Source: JAVBTT01 sp031556035 (GTDB taxonomy: Bacteria; Bacillota; Clostridia; Oscillospirales; UBA929). From it: a DNA stretch of 22,876 nt. The DNA lies in contig JAVBTT010000033.1 of assembly GCA_031556035.1 (NCBI GenBank), positions 1 to 22,876 on the forward strand, read 5' to 3'. Under the pieces are notes generated by a model. The model was not told the DNA's origin. It searched no databases and worked only from the letters and a program-made list of their open reading frames with translations. Each line of letters starts with the position of its first letter. The first letter of the stretch is position 1. Positions 7,054 through 13,980 of the stretch are shown one piece after another. The translations under genes and the position numbers were made by a program.

Positions 7054-8283
7054 TTATAATTCCTGTAACATATCCCATAGTGCGCCGCCGTCCGTATCCA
7101 CGGGCACGACCGGGACGCCAAGGCGCGAGGCGAGCTCATCCGTGGTCATATCGTCCAGGAACACGTTCTCGCCGCTCCGCAGGCTGTTTTTGGGTATCAG
7201 GACACGCGATCCCAGCTCCTCGCACTCAAGCGCGGACAGATAGTCGCCTCCGGTCAAAAGCCCGCTGACGGTCACGTGCCCCCCGAAAAAGCGGTTCGGC
7301 ACCGGAACCACCCTCGCGTTCGTCCCGTCCAAAATCCTCCTGATATACGGCGCCGCGGCCTCTCCGGTCGCCAGTGTCTGCGCACTCAGGGGCGGAAGCG
7401 GGCCGCAGGAGTTGAACTCGTCGATAAACATCGCCATCATGCCCACGCCGTTTTCAAGCTGCGGGAACTCGTCGTAGTGCCCCACCGGAGGCAAGTCCCT
7501 CTGGGCAAGTATATACAGCTCGTCGGCGCAAAATACTCGTTTATAGCGGCAGCACAGATCGATTGTGTCCGCCGCGATCTCCCTTGTGACCGGCTCCAGG
7601 CGGACAAGACCCTCGCGGTGCGCGGTCAGGCCAACCGGAACAACCGAAAGGCTGTTCAGCCCGAGCGGCTCAAGCTCATCCAGCGTGCGCCGGAGGTTTT
7701 TCCCGTCGTTGTAGCCGGGGCAGAGCACGATCTGGCCGTTTATGGATATTCCCGCGTCCCTGAAGCGTCTCAATACGCTCAGGCACTCCCCGGCCCGTCT
7801 GTTGCGCAGCATCTTCACCCTGAGCTCCGGATCCGTCGTGTGAATCGACACTCCCAGCGGGCTGACCCTCATTTCGCAGATGCGCTCTATCTCGCGCTCA
7901 TCCAGGTTGGTCAGCGTGATATAGTTGCCCAGCAGAAAGCTCAGCCGCGCGTCGTCATCCTTGACATACAGGCTCTCGCGGCAGCCCCTCGGCATCTGGT
8001 CGATGAAGCAGAAAACGCAGCTGTTGCGGCAGGTGCGCTCCCCGTCCATCAGATAGGTCTCAAACTCCAGGCCGATATCAGAGCCCTCGGGGTGGAACAG
8101 GTCGACCGTCCTTGTCAGTCCGTCCGCGTCCGCTATTGTCAGGGCAAGCCTCTGGTCGTACGTGTAAAACCTGTAGTCCAGCACGTCAGTGATCGCGCGT
8201 CCATTCACGGCCTCAAGGCTTTCGCCCGGCCGTACAGCAGCTCTGTGCGCGGGGGAGCCCCGCTCAACCTTTGTTATGCGCAT
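7054..8283 (-). CDS. DUF512 protein: PDZ domain plus radical-SAM-like Fe-S core
   Basis: A 409-aa protein. Residues about 1-65 form a PDZ-like domain (ERGSPAHRAAVRPGESLEAV). A radical-SAM-type cluster motif CX3CX2C follows at Cys85, Cys89 and Cys92 (CRNSCVFCFIDQMPRGC), and the DUF512 region occupies the C-terminal half (QLENGVGMMAMFIDEF). The family is widespread in Firmicutes and often adjacent to der and plsY, as here; its reaction is unknown. The start at 8283 has a GAGGA ribosome-binding site. No promoter is evident between it and the terminator at 8310-8334, so it may depend on read-through from rpmF. Intact by length and motif content. Confidence 0.92.
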   Translation of the reverse strand: MRITKVERGSPAHRAAVRPGESLEAVNGRAITDVLDYRFYTYDQRLALTIADADGLTRTVDLFHPEGSDIGLEFETYLMDGERTCRNSCVFCFIDQMPRGCRESLYVKDDDARLSFLLGNYITLTNLDEREIERICEMRVSPLGVSIHTTDPELRVKMLRNRRAGECLSVLRRFRDAGISINGQIVLCPGYNDGKNLRRTLDELEPLGLNSLSVVPVGLTAHREGLVRLEPVTREIAADTIDLCCRYKRVFCADELYILAQRDLPPVGHYDEFPQLENGVGMMAMFIDEFNSCGPLPPLSAQTLATGEAAAPYIRRILDGTNARVVPVPNRFFGGHVTVSGLLTGGDYLSALECEELGSRVLIPKNSLRSGENVFLDDMTTDELASRLGVPVVPVDTDGGALWDMLQEL

Positions 8284-8309
8284 AGCAATCGTCCTCGCCG
8301 CGACACGGC

Positions 8310-8334
8310 AAAAAAGGGAGGCGTAACCCCCCTT
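8310..8334 (-). terminator. Rho-independent terminator after rpmF
   Basis: The minus-strand RNA forms a hairpin GGGGGG-UUACG-CCUCCC (one G-U pair), extended by AA/UU, followed directly by six U. It lies just after the rpmF stop and before the DUF512 gene. It separates the DUF177-rpmF pair from the downstream genes, at least partially. Confidence 0.8.
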
Positions 8335-8366
8335 GCCAAGTCAAAGGATTTTTAAAGCGCAGGCAC

Positions 8367-8555
8367 TTACTTCGCTTCCTTGATCTCGATGACCTCGCGG
8401 CCGTTGTATGTGCCGCACGCCCTGCATACCCTGTGCTGGAGCTTGTATTCGCCGCACTTGGGGCAGGCCACAAGGTTGGGAACGTCGAGCTTCCAGACCG
8501 CGCTGCGGCGCTTGTTGCGCCTTTGCTTGGAAGTCTTTTTCTTTGGAACCGCCAT
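8367..8555 (-). CDS. rpmF: 50S ribosomal protein L32
   Basis: A 62-aa basic protein with the canonical N-terminus MAVPKKKTSKQRRNKRR and a zinc ribbon of two CX2C pairs (Cys31/34 and Cys44/47). This is the zinc-binding (C+) form of L32. It starts 17 bp after the DUF177 gene with an AAGGTGG ribosome-binding site. The DUF177-rpmF pairing is a conserved bacterial arrangement. No second, cysteine-free paralog is visible here. Confidence 0.98.
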   Translation of the reverse strand: MAVPKKKTSKQRRNKRRSAVWKLDVPNLVACPKCGEYKLQHRVCRACGTYNGREVIEIKEAK

Positions 8556-8572
8556 CTATCACACCACCTTAT

Positions 8573-9073
8573 CTACTTATCCAGATACTGGCCCAGCTTG
8601 GCCAGTCTGGGATCGATCTCGCGATTATCACAGCCGCAGACACCGTTGTTGAGGTTAAAGCCGCACTTTGGGCAAAGTCCGCAGCAGTCCTCGCGGCAGA
8701 GATTCTTGATATCCATTTCCAATATGAGCGCTGGAACTAAGATTTCATCCACGTCGCACAGACCGTCGCTGACAAGCACAAGCTCGCCGTCATAGTCCTC
8801 CTCGGGATTGTTCAGGCTCTCCGTTAGAACCACGGAAACCTCCTGCTCAAAAGTCCTCAAGAAGGGGTCGGCGCAGCGTCCGCAGACGAGATGCAGCGTG
8901 GTGGAGACCTGCGCCCGAAGCGTAACAATCCCGGCGCGGTTCGCGATCTCTCCTGTCACCAAAACCGGCTCGGCAAAAGGCTTTTCTCCAAAAAACTCAT
9001 ACTCCGCAAGAGAGAGCTCTCCTGAAAACTCAAGGGGCCTGCCCTCAAAACAGGCTCTTACATCCAGCGTCAT
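8573..9073 (-). CDS. yceD: DUF177 (YceD-like) protein
   Basis: A 166-aa DUF177 protein, the conserved partner encoded directly before rpmF and linked in other bacteria to 23S rRNA/ribosome accumulation. Visible features are the central VCGRCADPFLRTFEQEV segment and a Cys-rich C-terminal zinc-ribbon-like tail (CREDCCGLCPKCGF, then VCGCDN). The ATG at 9073 has a GAGAGGTG ribosome-binding site. The frame is open to 9136, but that extension contains the promoter. A near-perfect sigma-A promoter lies 30-60 bp upstream. The symbol is by family resemblance. Confidence 0.9.
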   Translation of the reverse strand: MTLDVRACFEGRPLEFSGELSLAEYEFFGEKPFAEPVLVTGEIANRAGIVTLRAQVSTTLHLVCGRCADPFLRTFEQEVSVVLTESLNNPEEDYDGELVLVSDGLCDVDEILVPALILEMDIKNLCREDCCGLCPKCGFNLNNGVCGCDNREIDPRLAKLGQYLDK

Positions 9074-9103
9074 AAAAGCACCTCTCAAGACGATACGAAT
9101 GGT

Positions 9104-9132
9104 ATTATACTGGCTGAGCCAGCCGTTGTCAA
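9104..9132 (-). promoter_or_regulatory. Consensus sigma-A promoter of yceD-rpmF with palindromic spacer
   Basis: Perfect TTGACA (9132-9127) and perfect TATAAT (9109-9104) on the minus strand are separated by exactly 17 bp. The spacer contains a 6+1+6 palindrome, CTGGCT-G-AGCCAG at 9110-9122. This is suitable for strong ribosomal-gene expression. The palindrome could be an operator. Confidence 0.9.
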
Positions 9133-9264
9133 GCAAAATGAGAAGCCCGCAGACTCATTTCGCATAAAAAACAGCCCTCTGTGAATATGACGGAATAAAA
9201 CGGTATTGTCCGCGCCATTGACTTTATACTCATCTCATGTTAAAGAAAAGATGTTTTACAATCG

Positions 9265-9286
9265 AAAAACTTGCTACGGCAAGCTT
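9265..9286 (-). terminator. Terminator of the PadR-DUF1048 operon
   Basis: The minus-strand RNA reads AAGCUUGC-CGUA-GCAAGUUU: an 8-bp stem with one G-U pair and a 4-nt loop, followed by a U-run. It lies about 60 nt after the stop of the last DUF1048 gene. An overlapping alternative hairpin (CGGCAA/TTGCCG) is present. Apart from this and the yceD promoter, the 274-bp gap at 9074-9347 shows nothing recognisable. Confidence 0.65.
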
Positions 9287-9347
9287 TTGCCGGTTATTTT
9301 ATCTACTCTTTAAACAGATATTAGTATTAATCGCCTTTCCCTATCCG

Positions 9348-9707
9348 CTATTTACCCCTCCCCTGCTTATCTGTCACCTTCCCCATGGCTCTGGCGACTT
9401 TCTGATCCGCGGCTTCCTGATATAGATCCGCATATGTTTTTGAGTCCTTGATCAGATCGTCGCAAAAACCCGCCACGTTGCTGCCGGTCACATCCAACGC
9501 ACCCTTACCGGCAGCCGCGCCCTCCTCGAAAAGGTCGACAATCCCCGACAGCAGGCCAGAACCGCCGCTGAGCTCGACCGGGCCAACCTTAAAGAGATAT
9601 TTCTGCATCTCCTTGTAAACAATCTGATAATCCTGCGGGAGAGCTTTGACCCGCGCCATGTGCGCCCGCCACTCCTTTTTTCCTTCAATAATATCCTGTA
9701 TGCTCAT
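9348..9707 (-). CDS. DUF1048 family protein (second copy)
   Basis: A 119-aa protein of the DUF1048 family (small, mostly helical, function unknown). The N-terminal MSIQDIIEGKKEWRAHMARV and the region ending VAGFCDDLIKDSKTYADLY align with the neighbouring gene's GDDIKGFCSALVGEEGAKSY, so the two are paralogs. The ATG at 9707 has an AAGGGAAG ribosome-binding site; a TTG further upstream would overlap the neighbour. In Firmicutes these genes typically follow a PadR regulator, as here. The last gene of the cassette, followed by a terminator; its stop is TAG. Confidence 0.85.
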   Translation of the reverse strand: MSIQDIIEGKKEWRAHMARVKALPQDYQIVYKEMQKYLFKVGPVELSGGSGLLSGIVDLFEEGAAAGKGALDVTGSNVAGFCDDLIKDSKTYADLYQEAADQKVARAMGKVTDKQGRGK

Positions 9708-9720
9708 ATTCGGCTTCCCT

Positions 9721-10068
9721 TCACTTACCAATTTTTCTGGCGATATTACTGTTCAGCTGATCGCGCCACTTGTCGCGGTAAGACTTTGCCCCCTCCTCGC
9801 CCACAAGCGCCGAGCAGAAACCTTTGATATCGTCTCCCAAAACCTCCCGGATACTCTGACCGTCCGTAGCCGACTCCTCAAGCAGGCCAAGCACACCGTC
9901 GAGAATCGGCATGAGGTTGCGTCCGGTGAAATCTGAGTGCGGCCATATATTGGTTTTTATTTCGTTCCAGGCCGACTGATAATCAGCCGGAAGCTTTCCG
10001 GCACGCGTCTCGAAAGCTTTCATTTCCTTTCTCATGTCACTTCCCGTGACTTTTTCCCACATGTTCAT
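9721..10068 (-). CDS. DUF1048 family protein (first copy)
   Basis: A 115-aa small helical protein with the DUF1048 layout: MNMWEKVTGSDMRKEMKAF at the start, a central YQSAWNEIKTNIWPHSDF and the shared DDIKGFCSAL motif. No signal peptide or membrane segment is visible. The start overlaps the padR stop by 4 bp, indicating translational coupling. Function is unknown; the recurrent link with PadR-type regulators suggests a stress- or drug-responsive accessory role, which is inference. It differs clearly from the next copy, so the duplication is not recent. Confidence 0.85.
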   Translation of the reverse strand: MNMWEKVTGSDMRKEMKAFETRAGKLPADYQSAWNEIKTNIWPHSDFTGRNLMPILDGVLGLLEESATDGQSIREVLGDDIKGFCSALVGEEGAKSYRDKWRDQLNSNIARKIGK

Positions 10069-10373
10069 TGTCCGCTCCCCCTCATCTCGTCAATTTTTGA
10101 AGCGATAAAATCCCATTTTACCCAAAAGCGCCGCAACTCCTCACGCCCGGCGTCATTGAGGGTGAAAAATTTGCGCGGCGGTCCCATATCGGAAGGCTTC
10201 CTGCGAGTATCCACAAGCTTGCTTTTCTCCAGCCGAACAAGGATGGTGTAGACCGTCCCGTCCACAACATCGGCGAAGCCAAACGCGTTCAGGCGCCGCG
10301 TGATTTCATAGCCGTAGGTTTCGCCCCGGCTGATTATTTCGAGAACACAGCCCTCCAGCACCCCTTTAAGCAT
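10065..10373 (-). CDS. PadR-family transcriptional regulator
   Basis: A 102-aa PadR winged-helix repressor: LKGVLEGCVLEIISRGETYG (helix 1-2), a recognition region around FADVVDGTVYTILVRLEKS, the wing KPSDMGPPRKFFTLNDAG, and a short C-terminal helix as in PadR subfamily 2. The listed start is the ATG at 10373, which lacks a good ribosome-binding site. The in-frame upstream codons from the ATT at 10397 read INTENLTE, which resembles the usual family N-terminus, so the true start may be a non-ATG codon upstream; an in-frame TAG shortly before bounds it. A strong promoter and an operator-like palindrome precede it, suggesting autoregulation. It overlaps the DUF1048 gene by 4 bp. Confidence 0.93.
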   Translation of the reverse strand: MLKGVLEGCVLEIISRGETYGYEITRRLNAFGFADVVDGTVYTILVRLEKSKLVDTRRKPSDMGPPRKFFTLNDAGREELRRFWVKWDFIASKIDEMRGSGQ

Positions 10374-10438
10374 TTCAGTCAGGTTTTCCGTGTTAATCGC
10401 CCCTCTCTACTGCGTATTACTGATATCAAGTATTAATG

Positions 10439-10478
10439 ACTACCGGTATATAGTATCACACAATAACTAAGCTGTCAA
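10439..10478 (-). promoter_or_regulatory. padR promoter with overlapping operator-like palindrome
   Basis: On the minus strand TTGACA (10478-10473) and TACTAT (10455-10450) are separated by 17 bp. An inverted repeat ACTA-N8-TAGT at 10439-10454 covers the -10 and the presumed start site. Its spacing resembles known PadR operators (ATGT-N8-ACAT), though the half-site differs. A second imperfect palindrome around GATATC lies just downstream. Confidence 0.75.
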
Positions 10479-10548
10479 CAGGAAAATGCAATAATATTCG
10501 GTCGCTTCTATGGCAAAGCTATCACAAACTGACGATGGAGATGATGGC

Positions 10549-11856
10549 GTGGCATCGGTATGGAGCGAAAGCGTAAAGAGCGAATCCCGAACGGCATTCC
10601 CTGCGCTTGACATGGATATAAAAACCGACGTCCTGATAGTGGGAGGAGGGATGGCGGGCGTGCTGGCGGCGCACGCGCTTCAAAACGCGGGGGTTTCCTG
10701 CGTCGTTGCCGAGGCGAAGTCTGTCGGCGGCGGGGTGACAAAAAACACCACCGCAAAGGTTACGGCTCAGCACGGTCTTATTTACGCGGATATTGCGAAA
10801 AAATTCGGGGCGGACAAGGCCCGGCTCTACTATGACGCGAATACCAGGGCCATTGAGACGCTCAGGGAGCTGTCAACGCGGTATCCCTGCGACTTTGAGG
10901 AGAAAACCGCGTACGTCTACACCGTAGACGACAGGAGCAAGCTGGAGCGCGAGCTCGAAGCGTATCGAGAGCTCGGCATTCCGGGCCGCATCGCGGAGAA
11001 GCTGCCGCTCCCGATCAAAACCGCCGGCGCGGTCGCCATGGAGAGGCAGGCGCAGATTAACCCCTTGATGCTTCTGCGCGCGCTGGCAGAAGAACTGAAA
11101 ATATATGAAAATACCTTCATTCAAAAAATCGAGGGAAATACGGCGGTTGCCGCCCATGGAAAAATCACCGCGAAGCATATCGTTCTGGCCACCCATTTCC
11201 CGATGGTCAACATTCCGGGACTGTATTTCATCAAGCTGTACCAGCACCGCAGCTATGTAATCGCGCTGGACGGAGCGCCCGCGCTGGACGGCATGTTTGT
11301 GGACGAGCGCCCGGACGGGCACTCGTTTCGAACCTATCAAAACCTGCTGCTCATAGGCGGAGGCGACCACAAGACCGGCAAAAAGGGAGGCGGCTTCGGA
11401 GAGCTGCGCGGGCTGGCGGGGCGGGCCTTTCCGAGGGCGAGGGAGCGATATCACTGGGCTACCCAGGACTGCATGACGCTGGATGGCATTCCCTATATCG
11501 GCCCGCACAGACACGGCGTCATCAATCTGTACGTCGCCGCGGGGTTCAACAAGTGGGGCATGACGGGGGCGGCCGTCGCCTCCCGGCTTCTGCGCGATTT
11601 GATTGTGGACGGCGAAAGCGAGCTTGATGAGCTGTATTCACCCTGCCGGTCTATGCTGACGAAGCAGCTCGCGGTCAACCTGGGCGCCGCCGCAGTGGGG
11701 CTTCTTGGGATAGGCGGGCCGAGATGCTCTCACATGGGCTGCAAGCTCCACTGGAACCGGGCTGAAAAGAGCTGGGACTGCTCCTGCCACGGCTCCAGGT
11801 TTGACAAGGCGGGGCATGTGCTCGACAACCCGGCTATGAAATCCACAAGAACATGA
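10549..11856 (+). CDS. FAD-dependent oxidoreductase with C-terminal Rieske domain
   Basis: A 435-aa protein. A DAO-type Rossmann FAD domain (VLIVGGGMAGVLAAHAL near residues 25-41, GGGVTKNTTAKVTAQHG near 62-78, IPYIGPHRHGVINLYVAAGF late) is followed by a Rieske [2Fe-2S] domain in the last ~43 residues. That domain has box 1 C-S-H-M-G-C and box 2 C-S-C-H-G-S, supplying two Cys, two His and a disulfide pair. I prefer the GTG at 10549: GGAG lies 8 nt upstream and it yields MASVW, like the M-x-S-I/V-W family start; the ATG at 10510 has no ribosome-binding site. Substrate unknown. The tail after the Rieske fold is short. Overlaps the next gene by 4 bp (ATGA). Confidence 0.9.
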   Translation: MASVWSESVKSESRTAFPALDMDIKTDVLIVGGGMAGVLAAHALQNAGVSCVVAEAKSVGGGVTKNTTAKVTAQHGLIYADIAKKFGADKARLYYDANTRAIETLRELSTRYPCDFEEKTAYVYTVDDRSKLERELEAYRELGIPGRIAEKLPLPIKTAGAVAMERQAQINPLMLLRALAEELKIYENTFIQKIEGNTAVAAHGKITAKHIVLATHFPMVNIPGLYFIKLYQHRSYVIALDGAPALDGMFVDERPDGHSFRTYQNLLLIGGGDHKTGKKGGGFGELRGLAGRAFPRARERYHWATQDCMTLDGIPYIGPHRHGVINLYVAAGFNKWGMTGAAVASRLLRDLIVDGESELDELYSPCRSMLTKQLAVNLGAAAVGLLGIGGPRCSHMGCKLHWNRAEKSWDCSCHGSRFDKAGHVLDNPAMKSTRT

Positions 11857-12698
11857 GGAAGCGCTTTGAGGGCTGGTATTACAAGCAGCGCGCCAACGGC
11901 CTCTCGCTGGCGCTTATTCCCGGCCGTTCGGCCGGTGGGGCGTTTATTCAGGTGGTCACAGATGATCGCTCGTATCAGGTGGATTATCCGCCGGAGGAAT
12001 ACCAAAGGCATGGCAACAGCCTCCGCATCGGCAGCAGTCAGTTCTCCGAATCAGGCGTGATCCTTGACATCGCGGGAGGCGGCCTGCGGCTGTCCGGCTA
12101 CCTGATATACTCCGGCCTCACTCCTCTGAGGGGCGACATTATGGGGCCGTTCCGCTTTTTCCCCATGGAGTGCCGCCACGGGGTGGTCAGTATGCGCCAC
12201 GCCGTGGAGGGGAGCGTCTCTCTGAACGGTGAGACACTTGATTTTTCCCGGGGAAAGGGATATATAGAGACGGACAGCGGGAGCTCCTTCCCCGAGGGGT
12301 ACGCCTGGGTGCAGTGCGGGGATTTTGACCGAAACTGCTCCATCATGGCGTCGGCAGCCCGCATACCGTTCGCGGGTCTTAAGTTCTGGGGCTGCATCTG
12401 CGCGGTGTGGCTTGACGGCCGCGAGTACCGCCTTGCCACCTACAACGGGGCAAGGATCGTACGGTGCGGGCCGGGGGGCCTTGAGCTGAGACAGGGAAAA
12501 TACAAGCTTACGGCTGACGTTCAGGCCAGGGACGGCCTGGCGCTTTCCGCGCCACGGAACGGGCTCATGGGGCGGACGATCCACGAGAGCATAGCCTGCC
12601 CGGCCCGTTTTGTCTTTTCAATGGGGGATACAGTATTGTTCGACGGCAACGGACAGGCGAGCTATGAATTTGTGACGACACAGCTAACCCCGGAATAA
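11853..12698 (+). CDS. Tocopherol-cyclase-family protein of unknown function
   Basis: A 281-aa beta-rich protein with the family signatures FEGWYYK near residue 5 and RGKGYIETDSGSSFPEGYAW near 132-151, followed by FWGCICAVWLDGREYRLATY. In plants and cyanobacteria the family forms the chromanol ring of vitamin E, but bacterial relatives in anaerobes have no proven reaction. No signal peptide or membrane segment is visible. It is translationally coupled to the FAD/Rieske oxidoreductase, suggesting that both act on one substrate or pathway (inference). Its last 15 bp overlap the 3' end of selD on the opposite strand, with no terminator between the two. Confidence 0.85.
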   Translation: MRKRFEGWYYKQRANGLSLALIPGRSAGGAFIQVVTDDRSYQVDYPPEEYQRHGNSLRIGSSQFSESGVILDIAGGGLRLSGYLIYSGLTPLRGDIMGPFRFFPMECRHGVVSMRHAVEGSVSLNGETLDFSRGKGYIETDSGSSFPEGYAWVQCGDFDRNCSIMASAARIPFAGLKFWGCICAVWLDGREYRLATYNGARIVRCGPGGLELRQGKYKLTADVQARDGLALSAPRNGLMGRTIHESIACPARFVFSMGDTVLFDGNGQASYEFVTTQLTPE

Positions 12699-13718
12699 AA
12701 CCGCGTGCTCACGCCTCGGTACAATCCTCCCGATAACGGCGGCCTGCGGGTCGTCTCTTTTTATATCGCGCAGAAGCGCATCCGCCTGTTCCGCGTCCGC
12801 GCAGACGAGAAGTCCTCCCGAGGTCTGCGGGTCGAACAGCAGCTCCTGGAGGGCGAACGGCAGCCTGGACACATCGCCCGAGTCGGCGAAATGCTCGCGG
12901 TTGCGCTGGCCGGCGGCGGTCAGCAGATACTCGTCCGCATAGCCGTACGCCTCGGGGATAATCGGCAGGGCGTCCGCATCCAGCTCCACCGAAGCCGTTT
13001 CGCCGCACACCTCCAGCAAGTGCGCGAGCAGGCCAAAGCCGGTCACGTCCGTGCAGGCGCTGACGCCGTATCCGGGAAGCTTTTCCGAGGCATAAAGGTT
13101 TAAGCGCTGCATGGACTCCAGCGCTTTATCGACAGCCTCCGCGCTCGCCTGCCCGGCGCGGTTGGCCGCCATTATTATGCCCACGCCGAGCGGCTTGGTC
13201 AGAATGACGCTGTGGCCGACGCGCGGAGTGTTGTTGCGCAGTACTTTGTCCGTGTCCGCAAAGCCGGTGACTGCCAGGCCATACTTGAGCTCCCTGTCGT
13301 AAATCGAGTGCCCGCCGCCGACCACCGCCCCGGCCTCCCTTATTTTCTCCGCGCCTCCCTCCAGCACCTCGCCCAGAACAGAAACGGGCAGGCGTTCGGG
13401 GAAGCACACCAGATTAAGCGCCACCGCGGGGGTTCCGCCCATAGCGTATATATCGCTCAGAGCGTTGGCGGCGGCTATCCGGCCGAATACGCGGGGGTCG
13501 TCGACCATGGGGGAAAAGAAATCCACGGTCGATATCATGCAGCGCCCGCCGTCCAGCCGGTATACGGCGGCGTCGTCCGAGGCGTCGAAGCCCACCAGAA
13601 GGCGCTCGTCCTCAAAGGCGGGGAGGCCCTTGAGAACGGTGCCCAGGACGCCCGGGCCGAACTTGGCCCCGCAGCCCCCGCCGGTGCAGCCCGAAAGGAT
13701 TGAATCAGCGTTGTTCAT
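12684..13718 (-). CDS. selD: Selenide, water dikinase SelD (Cys form)
   Basis: A 344-aa enzyme making selenophosphate from selenide and ATP. The catalytic loop GGGCGAKFGPGVL carries Cys16 where some species have selenocysteine, and Lys19. An AIR-synthase-like fold follows, with DVTGFGLLAHLLE and DPQTSGGLLVCADAE. The ATG at 13718 overlaps the DUF3343 stop (ATGA) and has a GAGGA ribosome-binding site; the frame is open to 13853 but that would overlap DUF3343. It is the last gene of the Mo/Se operon. With no selA or selB in view, selenophosphate may feed a selenium-dependent molybdenum hydroxylase, selenocysteine or selenouridine; neighbours favour the first. Confidence 0.96.
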   Translation of the reverse strand: MNNADSILSGCTGGGCGAKFGPGVLGTVLKGLPAFEDERLLVGFDASDDAAVYRLDGGRCMISTVDFFSPMVDDPRVFGRIAAANALSDIYAMGGTPAVALNLVCFPERLPVSVLGEVLEGGAEKIREAGAVVGGGHSIYDRELKYGLAVTGFADTDKVLRNNTPRVGHSVILTKPLGVGIIMAANRAGQASAEAVDKALESMQRLNLYASEKLPGYGVSACTDVTGFGLLAHLLEVCGETASVELDADALPIIPEAYGYADEYLLTAAGQRNREHFADSGDVSRLPFALQELLFDPQTSGGLLVCADAEQADALLRDIKRDDPQAAVIGRIVPRREHAVLFRG

Positions 13719-13978
13719 TGCGCAGTCCTCCACAGTGTGTACTTGCACGAGCCGGTCACGTTCTCGCTCTCGTATATGTCGCCAAGAGCTATGCCGCCGG
13801 AGGTCAGCAGCCCCATTGCCCTGCCTGCCTCGGCGGTGGAAACGCGCAGGCAAAGCCCGCAGCCCGCTCTTATGGCGGAGGGCAGAGGCATCACTCTAGC
13901 GTCCACCCCGCGGGAGAGAAGAAGGCCCTCGGCGCGGATAGCGTGGTGAGTGCTGTCAAAGGTGAATACATAGTCCAT
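13715..13978 (-). CDS. DUF3343 putative Se/S carrier-like protein
   Basis: An 87-aa protein: MDYVFTFDSTHHAIRAEGLL at the start, RVMPLPSAIRAGCGLCLRVS in the middle with a CGLC pair, and a C-terminal YESENV segment. It matches DUF3343, a family described as putative Se/S carrier-like because it co-occurs with selenium genes. The start at 13978 has a GGGAG ribosome-binding site; its stop overlaps the selD start. Position between a cysteine-desulfurase-like enzyme and SelD fits relay of a persulfide or perselenide (inference). The CGLC cysteines are the obvious candidate carriers. Confidence 0.88.
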   Translation of the reverse strand: MDYVFTFDSTHHAIRAEGLLLSRGVDARVMPLPSAIRAGCGLCLRVSTAEAGRAMGLLTSGGIALGDIYESENVTGSCKYTLWRTAQ

Positions 13979-13980
13979 GG

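Noticed and set aside
5817..8355. Long plus-strand open frames opposite der and the DUF512 gene
   Set aside because: Both minus-strand genes are complete with catalytic motifs; the opposite frames lack motifs and ribosome-binding sites.
13660..13718. Selenocysteine in SelD
   Set aside because: The catalytic position is a Cys codon in GGGCGAK and there is no in-frame TGA within the gene.
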